This document shows positions 50,961-59,930 of a stretch of DNA of 64,000 bases, one piece after another. The stretch comes from JAAFHZ01 sp964247085 (GTDB taxonomy: Bacteria > Cyanobacteriota > Cyanobacteriia > Cyanobacteriales > Chamaesiphonaceae). Location of the stretch: positions 1 to 64,000 of the forward strand of contig CAXTSX010000012.1 in NCBI GenBank assembly GCA_964247085.1, read 5' to 3'. A program made the translations under genes and the position numbers. Position 1 is the first letter of the stretch. The number at the start of each line of letters is the position of its first letter. The notes below the pieces were generated by a model, which ran no database searches, had not been told where the DNA came from, and was given only the letters and a program-made list of their open reading frames with translations.

Positions 50961-52940
50961 TTAACGTTGTAAAATCACTTCGGCTACAGAAATTGGACGT
51001 TTGATTTTCAGGCTGTTCAGATAACCGATCGGATCTTCGGCACTAAATTTCACCCCATCAAATAGTTCGATCGCGCTCCGACTGTAATCAACATCTAAAC
51101 CGAGTTCGCGGGCTGCTGTACTAAAGGTGCCCATCCGGCAAACGCGCTCTAAAATCTCCACCCAATTACGGGGGAAAGGGGTGATGCCCCAGCGGGCCAT
51201 TTGGGTGATGATCCATAGTTGTTCGGTGCGGCTAGGCCGATTGAGACCATTCCCAAAGAACTGCGGGTGAGCGTACTCTTGATGTGGATCGTGATTTCCT
51301 AAGTCATTGATTGGATCGGCCAGGGTAATATAATCGGCCTTCATGCCCAAATATTCTCGTTGTGATAATAACTGGCGAATTTCTTGAACATTTTGGGGAT
51401 CGGCGCAATATTGGCAAGCTTCGACTAAAGCCTTCACCAGCGCAATATGGGTGTTGGGATAAGCATTTGCCCAATCTTCACGTACTCCTAACACTTTGCC
51501 GGGATGACCATTCCAAATACCTAAATCGGAAGCGATCGTAAAACCATGACCATCTTTAGCTGCTCGGTAGTTCCAAGGTTCGCCCACACAATAACCATCG
51601 ATCGTCCCCGCTTTGAGATCTACTACCATTTGGGCGGGTGGAATAGTCATTAAATTCACATCTTTGTCGGGATCAATGCCCCCCGCTGCTAGCCAGTAGC
51701 GCAGCAGCAAATTGTGCATGGAGGAAGGATGCACCATCCCAAAGTTATGCATTTTATCTGGAGTCCTAGCGATAAACTCATGGAAGTCATCCAGGGTGCG
51801 GATGTTTTGTTGATAGAACTCTTCTTTAAGAGTGATGGCATTACCATTCCTGGCCATTGTGAGAGCAGTAACGATCGGTAAAGGTACGTCATTGTTACCA
51901 CCTAAAGTCAACCAGGCCGGCATTCCCGAAGGCATTTGGGCGGCATCGATATAACCACCACTCACCCCATCCACAATGCCCCGCCAGCTGGATTCCCGTA
52001 CCAAGCTGACTTCGTCCAGGCCATGTTTGGCAAACAAGCCCTTTTCTTGGGCGATCGCTAACGGCGCACAGACCGTCAGGGGCACAAAGCCCAGCTGAAT
52101 GTTGATCTTTTCTAAACCATGCCGGGCAATGACCGTAGTTTTTTGAGCCCGTAGTTTCTTCACCCGTTTTTGTTGGTTGAGAAAGTAGATCATTTCACTG
52201 CGCAAGCTATAGTAGCTGGGGTGTTCGACTACTTCTAAGCGTTTTCGGGGGCGGGGAATATCGACATCTAAAATTTGGCCGATTTTGGATTCTGGTCCAT
52301 TGGTAAGCATGATGATCCGATCAGACAGTAACAAAGCCTCATCAATATCGTGGGTGACCATGACAGCGGTGACCTGGTTTTCCTCACAAATTTGCATTAA
52401 GCGTTCTTGCAAACCACCGCGAGTCAAAGCGTCCAACGCTCCAAAAGGTTCGTCTAATAGCAAAACCTTTGGCTTGATGGCAAAGGCGCGAGCGATCGAG
52501 ACTCGTTGTTTCATGCCCCCGGAAAGTTGGCCTGGTTTTTTATCGGCAGCAGCCCGTAAGCCCACCATATCAATATGGTCTTCGATAATCTGTCTGCGCT
52601 CTGCTTTGAGCAAGCCTTTCAGTACTTTGTTGACGGCCAAGGCAATGTTTTCGCGGACAGTTAACCAGGGCAGGAGGGAATAATTTTGGAACACCACCAT
52701 GCGATCGGGTCCTGGTTTGGTGACGGGCGTATCATCCACCAAAACTACTCCATCCGTTGCCCCATCTAAACCAGCAATAATGTTCAGGAGTGTAGATTTA
52801 CCACAGCCGGAGTGGCCAATAAGCGATATGAATTCACCCTTGCGGATTTTTAAGTCAATGCCTTTTAAGGCAATATAACTACCACCATTAGCGAGATCGA
52901 AGGTCTTGTCTACTTGATTTACGGTTACAAAGTTGGACAT
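50961..52940 (-). CDS. nrtC: Nitrate/bicarbonate ABC transporter ATPase fused to binding domain, NrtC/CmpC
   Basis: 659 residues; the two-part layout is unique to the Nrt/Cmp class. ATPase at about 1-255 with GHSGCGKSTLLNII (about 38-51), LSGGMKQRVSIA, and LLLDEPFGALD. The C-terminal NrtA-like domain at about 275-655 has GFVPLTVCAPLAIAQEKGLF, RYWLAAGGIDP, DGYCVGEPWNYRA and MARWGITPFPRNW. That domain is regulatory and senses substrate (ammonium-promoted inhibition in nrtC). AGGA lies 8 bases before ATG. Confidence 0.92.
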   Translation of the reverse strand: MSNFVTVNQVDKTFDLANGGSYIALKGIDLKIRKGEFISLIGHSGCGKSTLLNIIAGLDGATDGVVLVDDTPVTKPGPDRMVVFQNYSLLPWLTVRENIALAVNKVLKGLLKAERRQIIEDHIDMVGLRAAADKKPGQLSGGMKQRVSIARAFAIKPKVLLLDEPFGALDALTRGGLQERLMQICEENQVTAVMVTHDIDEALLLSDRIIMLTNGPESKIGQILDVDIPRPRKRLEVVEHPSYYSLRSEMIYFLNQQKRVKKLRAQKTTVIARHGLEKINIQLGFVPLTVCAPLAIAQEKGLFAKHGLDEVSLVRESSWRGIVDGVSGGYIDAAQMPSGMPAWLTLGGNNDVPLPIVTALTMARNGNAITLKEEFYQQNIRTLDDFHEFIARTPDKMHNFGMVHPSSMHNLLLRYWLAAGGIDPDKDVNLMTIPPAQMVVDLKAGTIDGYCVGEPWNYRAAKDGHGFTIASDLGIWNGHPGKVLGVREDWANAYPNTHIALVKALVEACQYCADPQNVQEIRQLLSQREYLGMKADYITLADPINDLGNHDPHQEYAHPQFFGNGLNRPSRTEQLWIITQMARWGITPFPRNWVEILERVCRMGTFSTAARELGLDVDYSRSAIELFDGVKFSAEDPIGYLNSLKIKRPISVAEVILQR

Positions 52941-52999
52941 TTTGCTTTCCTATTAAATAAAATTGTGTTTGAATTAGCACATTTAGCAAAGAGCTGTAG

Positions 53000-53830
53000 C
53001 TATTTGCGCTCATCGGGAACTACTTTAGTAGCGATAAAGGCGATGGTTTTATCTAGTAACAAGCCAACTAGTCCTACATAAATCAGCGCAATAATAATTT
53101 GACTGATATTGGCAGCGTTCCAAGCATCCCAAATAAAGAAACCAATCCCCACGCCCCCAATTAACATTTCTGCAGCTACGATCGCCAACCAGGATAAACC
53201 AACCCCGATGCGTAAACCGGTAAAGATATAAGGCACAGTCGCCGGAAATACGACATCTAAAAAGTATTCCTTTCTAGATAGTTGCAGAACTTTGGAGACG
53301 TTGACATAATCTTGGGGGATTTGCTGAACTCCAGCGATCGTATTGAGAATAATCGGCCAGATGGAAGTGATGAAAATTACAAAAATTGCAGAAGGATTAG
53401 ATTGTTGAAAGGTGGCTAAGGCGATCGGTAACCAAGCTAGTGGTGGAATAGTCCGCAAAATTTGAAAAATTGGATCGAGGGCATCAAATAAAAATTCATT
53501 AGTGCCCACAATGATGCCGATCGAGATTCCCACAATGGCTGCTAAGGTAAAGCCTTGGATAACTCGCTGCACACTCGCCCAAATTTGCCAAAATAGCCCT
53601 TTATTAGTCGCCCCTTTATCGAAAAAAGGATCGATGATCAACTCCCAAGTTTGTTGGATGACTTTGACTGGACTGGGCAAGTTAGCATCTGGACTTAATG
53701 TCAATAACTGCCAAATTAGCAGAATTACGGCAATGGCAATGAGTGGAGCAAATACTTTGCGCGTTTTTTTGTTACTCAATAGCCGTTCGAGGGCGTTTGT
53801 TTGGGGACGATTGCTAATAGATCTAGTCAT
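53000..53830 (-). CDS. nrtB: Nitrate/bicarbonate ABC transporter permease NrtB/CmpB
   Basis: 276 residues with about six helices (FAPLIAIAVILLIWQLLTL, FTLAAIVGISIGIIVG). The cytosolic EAA-like loop reads EYFLDVVFPATVPYIFTGLRIGVG (split; about residues 185-208). Pairs with NrtC/NrtD. GGAG lies 9 bases before ATG. It sits 57 bases after nrtA and 59 before nrtC. Confidence 0.9.
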   Translation of the reverse strand: MTRSISNRPQTNALERLLSNKKTRKVFAPLIAIAVILLIWQLLTLSPDANLPSPVKVIQQTWELIIDPFFDKGATNKGLFWQIWASVQRVIQGFTLAAIVGISIGIIVGTNEFLFDALDPIFQILRTIPPLAWLPIALATFQQSNPSAIFVIFITSIWPIILNTIAGVQQIPQDYVNVSKVLQLSRKEYFLDVVFPATVPYIFTGLRIGVGLSWLAIVAAEMLIGGVGIGFFIWDAWNAANISQIIIALIYVGLVGLLLDKTIAFIATKVVPDERK

Positions 53831-53887
53831 GAATAATTTCTCCGATACTTAAAAGGGAATAAATTGACAGAATGTTGCAGATTGTAA

Positions 53888-55222
53888 CTAAGCTTGTTTG
53901 ATTTTCAAACTTTTTAAATAGGCAGAAGGATTAGTGGGGTCAAATTTAACTCCATCAAAAAATGTTTCTACGCCGCGTGAAGTATTTGCCGGAATCTGTT
54001 CAGCAGATATCTTTAATTCCTGGGCTGCTGCTCGCCAAATATCTTCTCGATTGACTTGATCAATTATTTTGTTGAGATCGGTATTCGCCGGGATTTGTCC
54101 CCACCGAATATTCTCAGTCAAAAACCACAGATCATGACTCTTGAAAGGATAGCTAGCATAGTTATCCCAATAACGCATAATGTTGGGACTATTTTCAGTA
54201 ACTGGCCGATTATCACCATATTCAATTTTGCCAGTCAGTCGGTCTTGGACATCTTTAACTGGTACTTTTGCCCATTCTGGATCGGAGATCACGGTAGCCA
54301 TTTCGATCCGATTCTCCTTTTTGTCGCACCATTGTTGAGCTTCCATCAAAGCTTTCACAATTGACTTAGTAGCATTGGGATGTCGATCGACCCAGTCACT
54401 CCTAAAACTTAGCGCTTTTTCCGGATGATCTTGCCAAAATTCATTAGTTACTAAGGCGGTGTAACCGAGTTTTTGATTGATCAAGCGCACATGCCAAGGA
54501 TCGCCGACACAAAAACCATCGATATTATTAACTCTAATATTCGGAACTAATTGTGATCCAGGTACCACCAAACTAATGATATCTTTGTTGGGATCGATGC
54601 CCCCTGCTGCCAACCAATAGCGCAACATTAGATCACTATTGCCGCCTTTAAAAGTATGAGCAAACCGCAAATAGTTACCGGAGGCTCTTTCTCGATCGAC
54701 TCTCTCTTTGATTTTAGAAGCATCTAAGGCCACGCTAGCATCACGATAACGATTCCCCACTGAGATGCCTTGTCCCCCCGTATTGAGGCGCGCCACTACA
54801 TACATCGGTAATTTTTTATTATTAACTGTAATGGTGCCCATGCTCATGTGATACGGCATCGGACTAAGAACCATCGCCCCGTCCAATCCACCGCCTGCTG
54901 AACCAATTTGGAGATTATCTCTAGTTACTCCCCAAGATGGTTGCTTGACTAGCTCGACATCTGGCATTCCATATTTTTCAAATATTTTTCTCACCTTGGC
55001 CACTACTAATGGAGAGGCATCAGTTTGCCCGATAAAACCAATCCGAGCCTTGGTAGTTTCGTTTCCACCACTCGTATTCATATTGGCAGCTTTGATGGGA
55101 GCCAATTGGTTTCCATTATTCGAGGATGATGCACATCCTTTTAATAAAAACCCACCCACCCCTGCTGCCCCAGCGGTAAGAAGAAATTTGCGCCGAGATA
55201 TTTGATTAACTAAATGTTCCAT
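53888..55222 (-). CDS. nrtA: Nitrate/bicarbonate ABC transporter substrate-binding lipoprotein NrtA/CmpA-like
   Basis: 444 residues. Twin-Arg signal SRRKFLLTAGAAG at 9-21 and lipobox LLKGC with Cys30. Family core: KQPSWGVTRDN (Trp97), GGQGISVGN (Gln151), GIDPNKD, DGFCVGDPW, FLTENIRWGQIP, and RGVETFFDGVKFD. Of the nitrate-contacting residues of Synechocystis NrtA as I recall them (Trp, Gln, His, Lys), Trp and Gln are kept and a Lys in DHPEKAL is plausible, but the GGTHD-type motif is GGNSD here (about 193-197), so the His is lost. The substrate could be nitrate, nitrite, bicarbonate or another anion; nrtA is the working name. Confidence 0.8.
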   Translation of the reverse strand: MEHLVNQISRRKFLLTAGAAGVGGFLLKGCASSSNNGNQLAPIKAANMNTSGGNETTKARIGFIGQTDASPLVVAKVRKIFEKYGMPDVELVKQPSWGVTRDNLQIGSAGGGLDGAMVLSPMPYHMSMGTITVNNKKLPMYVVARLNTGGQGISVGNRYRDASVALDASKIKERVDRERASGNYLRFAHTFKGGNSDLMLRYWLAAGGIDPNKDIISLVVPGSQLVPNIRVNNIDGFCVGDPWHVRLINQKLGYTALVTNEFWQDHPEKALSFRSDWVDRHPNATKSIVKALMEAQQWCDKKENRIEMATVISDPEWAKVPVKDVQDRLTGKIEYGDNRPVTENSPNIMRYWDNYASYPFKSHDLWFLTENIRWGQIPANTDLNKIIDQVNREDIWRAAAQELKISAEQIPANTSRGVETFFDGVKFDPTNPSAYLKSLKIKQA

Positions 55223-55618
55223 GTCATTACTCTGTAGATCTACATATAAAGGTTCATTGCCTGTGCGGCGAGAATTAATGATTTCAATAGATTTAAAATT
55301 ATTAAAGTATAGAGTTAAATCTATGGATTAATGAATTCATAGACGTGAGTCACTAATAAGTAAGCTTAGCTTAATTTTTTCTCTATGTATAGAGATATCC
55401 AATATTTTTATCAAAAGAATATCGAATAAAATCTATAAGTATTTTGATGATTGCCCTCACCGATCTTTTGTCAGTAGCGTTTTCTTAGAGAGATCGGGTG
55501 TAGAAGGATCTTTGATGAGCTATAGATTTAGAAAAATTGGCTGTTTGTAAAATTTCGGTAGACGGATATATCTGGACTTCCGGTAGAATACTGGGAGTGA
55601 TTTTAGCGAGGTCAGAGC
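55223..55618. promoter_or_regulatory. Divergent nrtA-glbN regulatory spacer with palindromes
   Basis: A 396-base, AT-rich spacer. It contains a perfect 12-bp palindrome TGTAGATCTACA (55233-55244), 11 bases from the nrtA ATG over its ribosome site, an inverted repeat CTCTAT-GT-ATAGAG (55381-55394), and CTATG...CATAG (55321-55342). No exact GTA-N8-TAC NtcA box was found. The palindromes may be operators for a LysR-type or other regulator. No gene is seen. Confidence 0.5.
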
Positions 55619-56005
55619 ATGTCAGAGGATAAATCTTTGTATGAACGTTTGGGTGGGGTCTATTCGATCGCAACCCTTGTAGATGATTTTATTGATCGCA
55701 TCATGGAAGACGATCGGCTCAATGCTAATCCACTAGTTGGTGATGCTCACCACAAAGTAGCCAGAGCGGGATTTAAGTATTTGGTAACAGAAATGATGTG
55801 TTGGGCAGCCGGTGGACCGCAGCAATACAGCGGGAAGTCCATGAGCGATTCCCATGCTCACTTGCAAATTACACCTTCAGAATGGGTAGCTTTTATGGAA
55901 GATTTAGATGATAGCTTAGCCAAATTTCAGGTGCCTGCTGCGGAACAAGCTGAAGTGGTAGCCATTGTAGAAAGCACTCGTCAGGATATTGTCGTTGCCT
56001 CCTAA
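55619..56005 (+). CDS. glbN: Group 1 truncated haemoglobin
   Basis: 128 residues, full length for the family. SLYERLGGVYSIATLVDDFI at the start, F8 His in SDSHAHLQI (about residues 77-85), and GGPQQYSG. The B10 position, usually Tyr, appears to be Ile (DDFIDRI), so ligand stabilisation may differ; HH at about 44-45 precedes the E helix. GAGG lies 8 bases before ATG. It is divergent from nrtA, which fits a role in handling NO or nitrogen-reactive species. Gene symbol from family only. Confidence 0.85.
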   Translation: MSEDKSLYERLGGVYSIATLVDDFIDRIMEDDRLNANPLVGDAHHKVARAGFKYLVTEMMCWAAGGPQQYSGKSMSDSHAHLQITPSEWVAFMEDLDDSLAKFQVPAAEQAEVVAIVESTRQDIVVAS

Positions 56006-56121
56006 ACCACTAGACAGTTGATCATCCGATTGTCCTGCACGGCAGCATCAGCAGCACAAAGGAATGTTTTGCAAAAAATAATGATCGATCGACTAGGAAA
56101 GCCTAATTGTTAAGTTTCGCT

Positions 56122-56151
56122 AAAAAAACGTCGTTTTCTCGGCGGTTTTTT
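56122..56151 (+). terminator. Terminator after the truncated haemoglobin gene
   Basis: CGTCG (56129-56133) pairs with CGGCG (56140-56144) around TTTTCT. An A-run lies before and six T residues follow at 56146-56151. Confidence 0.65.
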
Positions 56152-56193
56152 CATACTCTGAGAGATTAAGTCACCATTTTCTAGGGGTCATCT

Positions 56194-56760
56194 ATGGCTT
56201 ATCTATGGTTTAAGTCGTTTCATATTGTTGCGTTCGTGTCTTGGTTTGCTGGGTTGTTCTATCTGCCACGCCTGTTTGTTTATCATACTGAAGCCAACGA
56301 ACAGCCCGAAGCCGCCAGGGAGATCCTCAAGAAACAATATTCGATTATGGAAAAGCGGTTGATGAAGATCATCATGACGCCAGCCATGGTCGTAACGCTG
56401 CTGATGGCAGCGGGGATGCTGTATTATTCGCCGGAGTTGCTGAAACAAACTTGGCTCCATGTGAAAATGGGCTTAGTACTAATCATGATTGGCTATCATT
56501 TTTACTGTCAGCGTATTATTAAGAAGCTAGAGGCTGGTGAAACGCCCTTGAGTGCCCAACAGTTTCGCTGGTTTAATGAGTTCCCCACCTTCTTTTTGGT
56601 AGTAATTGTTTTGTTGGCAATCTTTAAGAACGATATCCCGCGTGATGCTACTGGTTATGTAGTGGTAGCAATGGCGATCGCTTTTGCGGCAAGTATTCAA
56701 CTTTATGCTCGTAAACGCCGACTGGATAAAGAAAAATTGGAAGCTGCGGCTAGCTCCTAG
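56194..56760 (+). CDS. hemJ: Protoporphyrinogen oxidase HemJ
   Basis: 188 residues with four helices. HemJ marks: YLWFKSFHIVAFVSWFAGLFYLPRLFVYH (split; His10, and His in VYH), EKRLMKIIMTPAMV, WLHVKMGLVL and RWFNEFPTFFLVVIVLLAI. It oxidises protoporphyrinogen IX in cyanobacterial haem and chlorophyll synthesis. A hairpin GTACAA/TTGTAC (56828-56848) with T-runs lies 67 bases after its stop and may end transcription. Confidence 0.92.
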   Translation: MAYLWFKSFHIVAFVSWFAGLFYLPRLFVYHTEANEQPEAAREILKKQYSIMEKRLMKIIMTPAMVVTLLMAAGMLYYSPELLKQTWLHVKMGLVLIMIGYHFYCQRIIKKLEAGETPLSAQQFRWFNEFPTFFLVVIVLLAIFKNDIPRDATGYVVVAMAIAFAASIQLYARKRRLDKEKLEAAASS

Positions 56761-57033
56761 TAATCTTTTTGCTATTTTCTATTTCTCAAAATATTCGGGT
56801 TTAGATTTTTCAGGTGATTCGAAATGTGTACAAGTGTATTTTTTGTACTACTCAAATATTAGAAAATCTAGTTTTTGCTAACTTTCTAAGTTGGATTTGT
56901 TGCCAGTTGTGGAGTTAGAGTTAAAAGTAGTAGATTTGAGAATGTTAAATTATAGTCAGTCTACGGAATGAAGGTTCACATTATTGAAGTATGTATTTAA
57001 TTGCTAGTTCATTTACTAACCAGAGATTCTGTC

Positions 57034-58827
57034 ATGAATAATCCTGCCATGAATGGCTCGGCTCCTTTACTATCGATAGAAAAATTTAGCCTAGATGGTC
57101 TACCTTTCCCCGCTTATTTAGTTGGTAGTACTGCCCCTATTAATATTGAAGATCGGCAAATCGACTCTCCAAACCCTTCAATCAACCAAGTCCAGAACTT
57201 TAATAATTTAATTAACGAAATTTCTGACCATTTAAAAAAACATCGTCAAGATGCCGAGATTTTAATTGTCATTCATGGCTACAACAATAGTGCATCTAAT
57301 GTCAGGACATGGTTTGAAAGTATTTGCCGGCATCTAGCTCATCGCCATGAGCACAGTCGATCACCAGGATTTTTGCTGATTGGCTATCGCTGGCCTTCTG
57401 AAAAAGTCTCTTTTAAATCACCTCTGGAATGGGCAAGAAAATCCTTACCATTTATTTTAAGCAATATGTCTAAATGGGGAAAAAATGGCTTGTTTCTAAG
57501 CATTATTGGTTTAATAGCAAGTATGTTTTTTTGGAGGCCTTCTTACCTGATCTGGTTACTGATTGTTTTTGCAATCATATTTGCTGTTTCCTTATGTATA
57601 GGCTTGCCAGTCTGGACAATAATTGGGTTAAGACTAGTAGGCTATTTTCGAGATAGTTATCGAGCTACCAATTTTGGAGTCTCAGATTTGGTCGAATTAA
57701 TTCGTCAAATCGATAATGTTCTCGTTCAACCCAAATCTGGAGAAGAATTAGCCGATCAAAAGTCTTCTTGGCAGAATAATCGCATCAAGTTATCATTTAT
57801 CGGACATAGTATGGGGGCATTTGTTGTTACCAATACTGTGCGCATTCTGTCCGATGTTTTCGATCATAATTCTATCGGTTCGATCGATGTCAGCATTCCA
57901 GACAAAAAACCATCCAGTGACATTGGTAATGTGTTTTCTTTAGGCAGATTGGTGCTAGTGGCTCCCGATATCCCAGCCGAAACAATTATTTCTGGCCGCG
58001 CCAACTTTTTACAATCATCTCTGCGGCGGTTTGATGAAGCATATTTATTTAGTAATGAAGGGGATATGGCATTAAAACTAGCTTCTACAGCGGCTAATTA
58101 TTTTAGCTATCCCAGCAGAACCCAAGCTGGCGGCTATCGACTTGGTAATGTCTGCATCAGAAACTCTACGCCACCAATTAAAAAGGAACGTTATGGCATG
58201 ACAGTTCGCCGGTCTGAACAACTCGTTGATCTCCAAGATGGCCAAGAAATTGACATGCCAGGTTACCAATTAGACTACCTATATATTCAAGCACAAACAC
58301 GTTTGTCTGATCGACAAAAAGATATTGCATTAGCACCAGGTCAAAGCCCAATTGGTGAACGTTTTACTTTCTTTGACTGTACCGATTACACCGAGAAGTA
58401 TAAAAATGAACCAATGGGTTTGTTGAGTCATGCCTTGCAGAAGGAGTTTTTAAATGTTCAAGATTATTTTTGTCTATCGATCGATTACTTCAGAGGCAAA
58501 ATTGACACCCATGGTGGATATTTTAGTGATGGCTCACCCAGCCAACATAAACCAGAAGCAACTTTCACTAAACTAGCTATTTATGGATTAGCTTCGCTGG
58601 GCTTTGAAAAGTTTTTGCTGGAGCTGCCCGCAGAGCCAATGTTTGCTGGTTACCAAGAAACTTTCCAGCAGAGAAAGCAAGAGTTGCAATCTTCCAGACT
58701 CACGACCCCGCAACAACAGAAAATGGCCTTGAGTCATATTCTTTCTAGTATTTGTCAGGACAAAGGTATTCAAGTACTGTTATCACAAGATCGCTATACC
58801 AAAGACATTATGGGAGAGATTGATTAG
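57034..58827 (+). CDS. Alpha/beta hydrolase with central membrane segment (DUF900-like)
   Basis: About 597 residues from ATG 57034; a TTG at 57001 is possible. The hydrolase N-part has VIHGYNNSASNVRTWF (about residues 81-96), then two transmembrane helices (about 150-200: LFLSIIGLIASMFFW and LIWLLIVFAIIFAVSLCIGL), then the nucleophile elbow LSFIGHSMGAFVV (about 255-267, Ser260). Asp/His acid-base residues lie later. DUF900 proteins are esterase-like with unknown substrate. The membrane insert inside the catalytic half is unusual. The 270-residue C-terminal extension is unassigned. Confidence 0.7.
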   Translation: MNNPAMNGSAPLLSIEKFSLDGLPFPAYLVGSTAPINIEDRQIDSPNPSINQVQNFNNLINEISDHLKKHRQDAEILIVIHGYNNSASNVRTWFESICRHLAHRHEHSRSPGFLLIGYRWPSEKVSFKSPLEWARKSLPFILSNMSKWGKNGLFLSIIGLIASMFFWRPSYLIWLLIVFAIIFAVSLCIGLPVWTIIGLRLVGYFRDSYRATNFGVSDLVELIRQIDNVLVQPKSGEELADQKSSWQNNRIKLSFIGHSMGAFVVTNTVRILSDVFDHNSIGSIDVSIPDKKPSSDIGNVFSLGRLVLVAPDIPAETIISGRANFLQSSLRRFDEAYLFSNEGDMALKLASTAANYFSYPSRTQAGGYRLGNVCIRNSTPPIKKERYGMTVRRSEQLVDLQDGQEIDMPGYQLDYLYIQAQTRLSDRQKDIALAPGQSPIGERFTFFDCTDYTEKYKNEPMGLLSHALQKEFLNVQDYFCLSIDYFRGKIDTHGGYFSDGSPSQHKPEATFTKLAIYGLASLGFEKFLLELPAEPMFAGYQETFQQRKQELQSSRLTTPQQQKMALSHILSSICQDKGIQVLLSQDRYTKDIMGEID

Positions 58828-58842
58828 GAAAAATCATAGTTG

Positions 58843-59415
58843 TTATAACTGATCCTGTAATTGCTGAATAGCACTTACAAATTCATTAATAGCAGCTTGT
58901 ATTGTACCAGCAATCTCAGGTTCAGCAACTATCCCAGCAGCATCCAAATTTTTACCCAGCAATGGAACTGTAATGGAAGCTTCTGGCACAATTTTTCCGG
59001 CCATAGTGTTTACGATCTCAGTTAGCGAGGCTGAGGCGTGAATTGCTCGGGATGATGTATTGAATAATGCTACTGGCTTATTGATAAATTCTGCTCCACT
59101 CACCAACCAATCTAGAGCATTTTTCAAAACACCAGGCACACCATGGGCATATTCTGGACTGCAAATAATTAAACCATCTGCCCAGGCGATGTGCGATCGC
59201 AAATCGGTCACTGATCTTGGTTCATTAGATTCCAAATCGGGGTTGAAGTGCGGCAAGTCGCCCAGTCCGCCATACAATTTCATCTCCACATTGGCTGGAA
59301 CCAGGGTAATCGCGGCTTGTAAGAGGGATGTATTAGATGACACCTGGCGCAGGCTTCCAGAAATAGCTAGGAGACGGGTGGGATGGCTGATACTAACGCG
59401 GTGGGGAAGAGTCAC
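58843..59415 (-). CDS. NADPH-dependent FMN reductase family protein
   Basis: 190 residues from GTG. Flavodoxin-like fold: RLLAISGSLRQVSSNTSLL (FMN phosphate loop, about 14-32), LIICSPEYAHGVPGVLKNALDWL (split; about 82-104), and FNTSSRAIHA. Such enzymes reduce FMN, quinones, chromate or azo dyes. It converges with the hydrolase gene. Physiological substrate unknown. Confidence 0.85.
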   Translation of the reverse strand: MTLPHRVSISHPTRLLAISGSLRQVSSNTSLLQAAITLVPANVEMKLYGGLGDLPHFNPDLESNEPRSVTDLRSHIAWADGLIICSPEYAHGVPGVLKNALDWLVSGAEFINKPVALFNTSSRAIHASASLTEIVNTMAGKIVPEASITVPLLGKNLDAAGIVAEPEIAGTIQAAINEFVSAIQQLQDQL

Positions 59416-59441
59416 TTTTTTTTAATCTATTGCTGTTTATT

Positions 59442-59876
59442 CTAACGTTTCCGGAGAACCTTGTTCAGATAAACCATCATAGAAGCGATATACAAAAGTA
59501 AGAAGGCAAAAAACATTCTATCGATTGCTTCCCAAAATGTAGGACTTTGATGAAGAGTGTTTTCCAGATGAACCTGTAAGAATGAATGACAATTTTGGCC
59601 TTGGTGCCAGCCATAACAATCGGCTGGGCTGGTTACAACCATCAAAATTTGGTTTATCAGAATTAAATATATTGATGGATGGCTAATTATAACTACTTGA
59701 CGCTGATACTTAACTGTAAAATTAGTGCAATACAATACGCAACATAAATAAAATGGAACAATGGTAAATATATATGCTAGCCAGGCCAGTTCAGTAAAAG
59801 CAACTCCCAAAAATATGACCAAACTTAGCAAACAGTAGAGGATGAAGAATATCATGAATTTGCGAGTGTTAATCAT
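59442..59876 (-). CDS. Membrane protein of unknown function
   Basis: 144 residues, four hydrophobic helices (FFILYCLLSLVIFLGVAF, YIFTIVPFYLCCVLYC, IYLILINQILMVV, MFFAFLLLYIASMMVYL). A short loop contains PADCYGWHQGQNCHSF with two Cys. No family recognised. It lies 26 bases after the FMN reductase start and may be in the same unit. Confidence 0.5.
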   Translation of the reverse strand: MINTRKFMIFFILYCLLSLVIFLGVAFTELAWLAYIFTIVPFYLCCVLYCTNFTVKYQRQVVIISHPSIYLILINQILMVVTSPADCYGWHQGQNCHSFLQVHLENTLHQSPTFWEAIDRMFFAFLLLYIASMMVYLNKVLRKR

Positions 59877-59930
59877 TTTGGTCTTAGCTATAACTACATA
59901 AAATAATGATTGTTTTAAATGAATCAGGCT

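Noticed and set aside
55223..55618. NtcA box for the nrt operon
   Set aside because: Searched by eye for GTA-N8-TAC and found only a near match (GTA-N8-TAT overlapping a palindrome), too weak to call.
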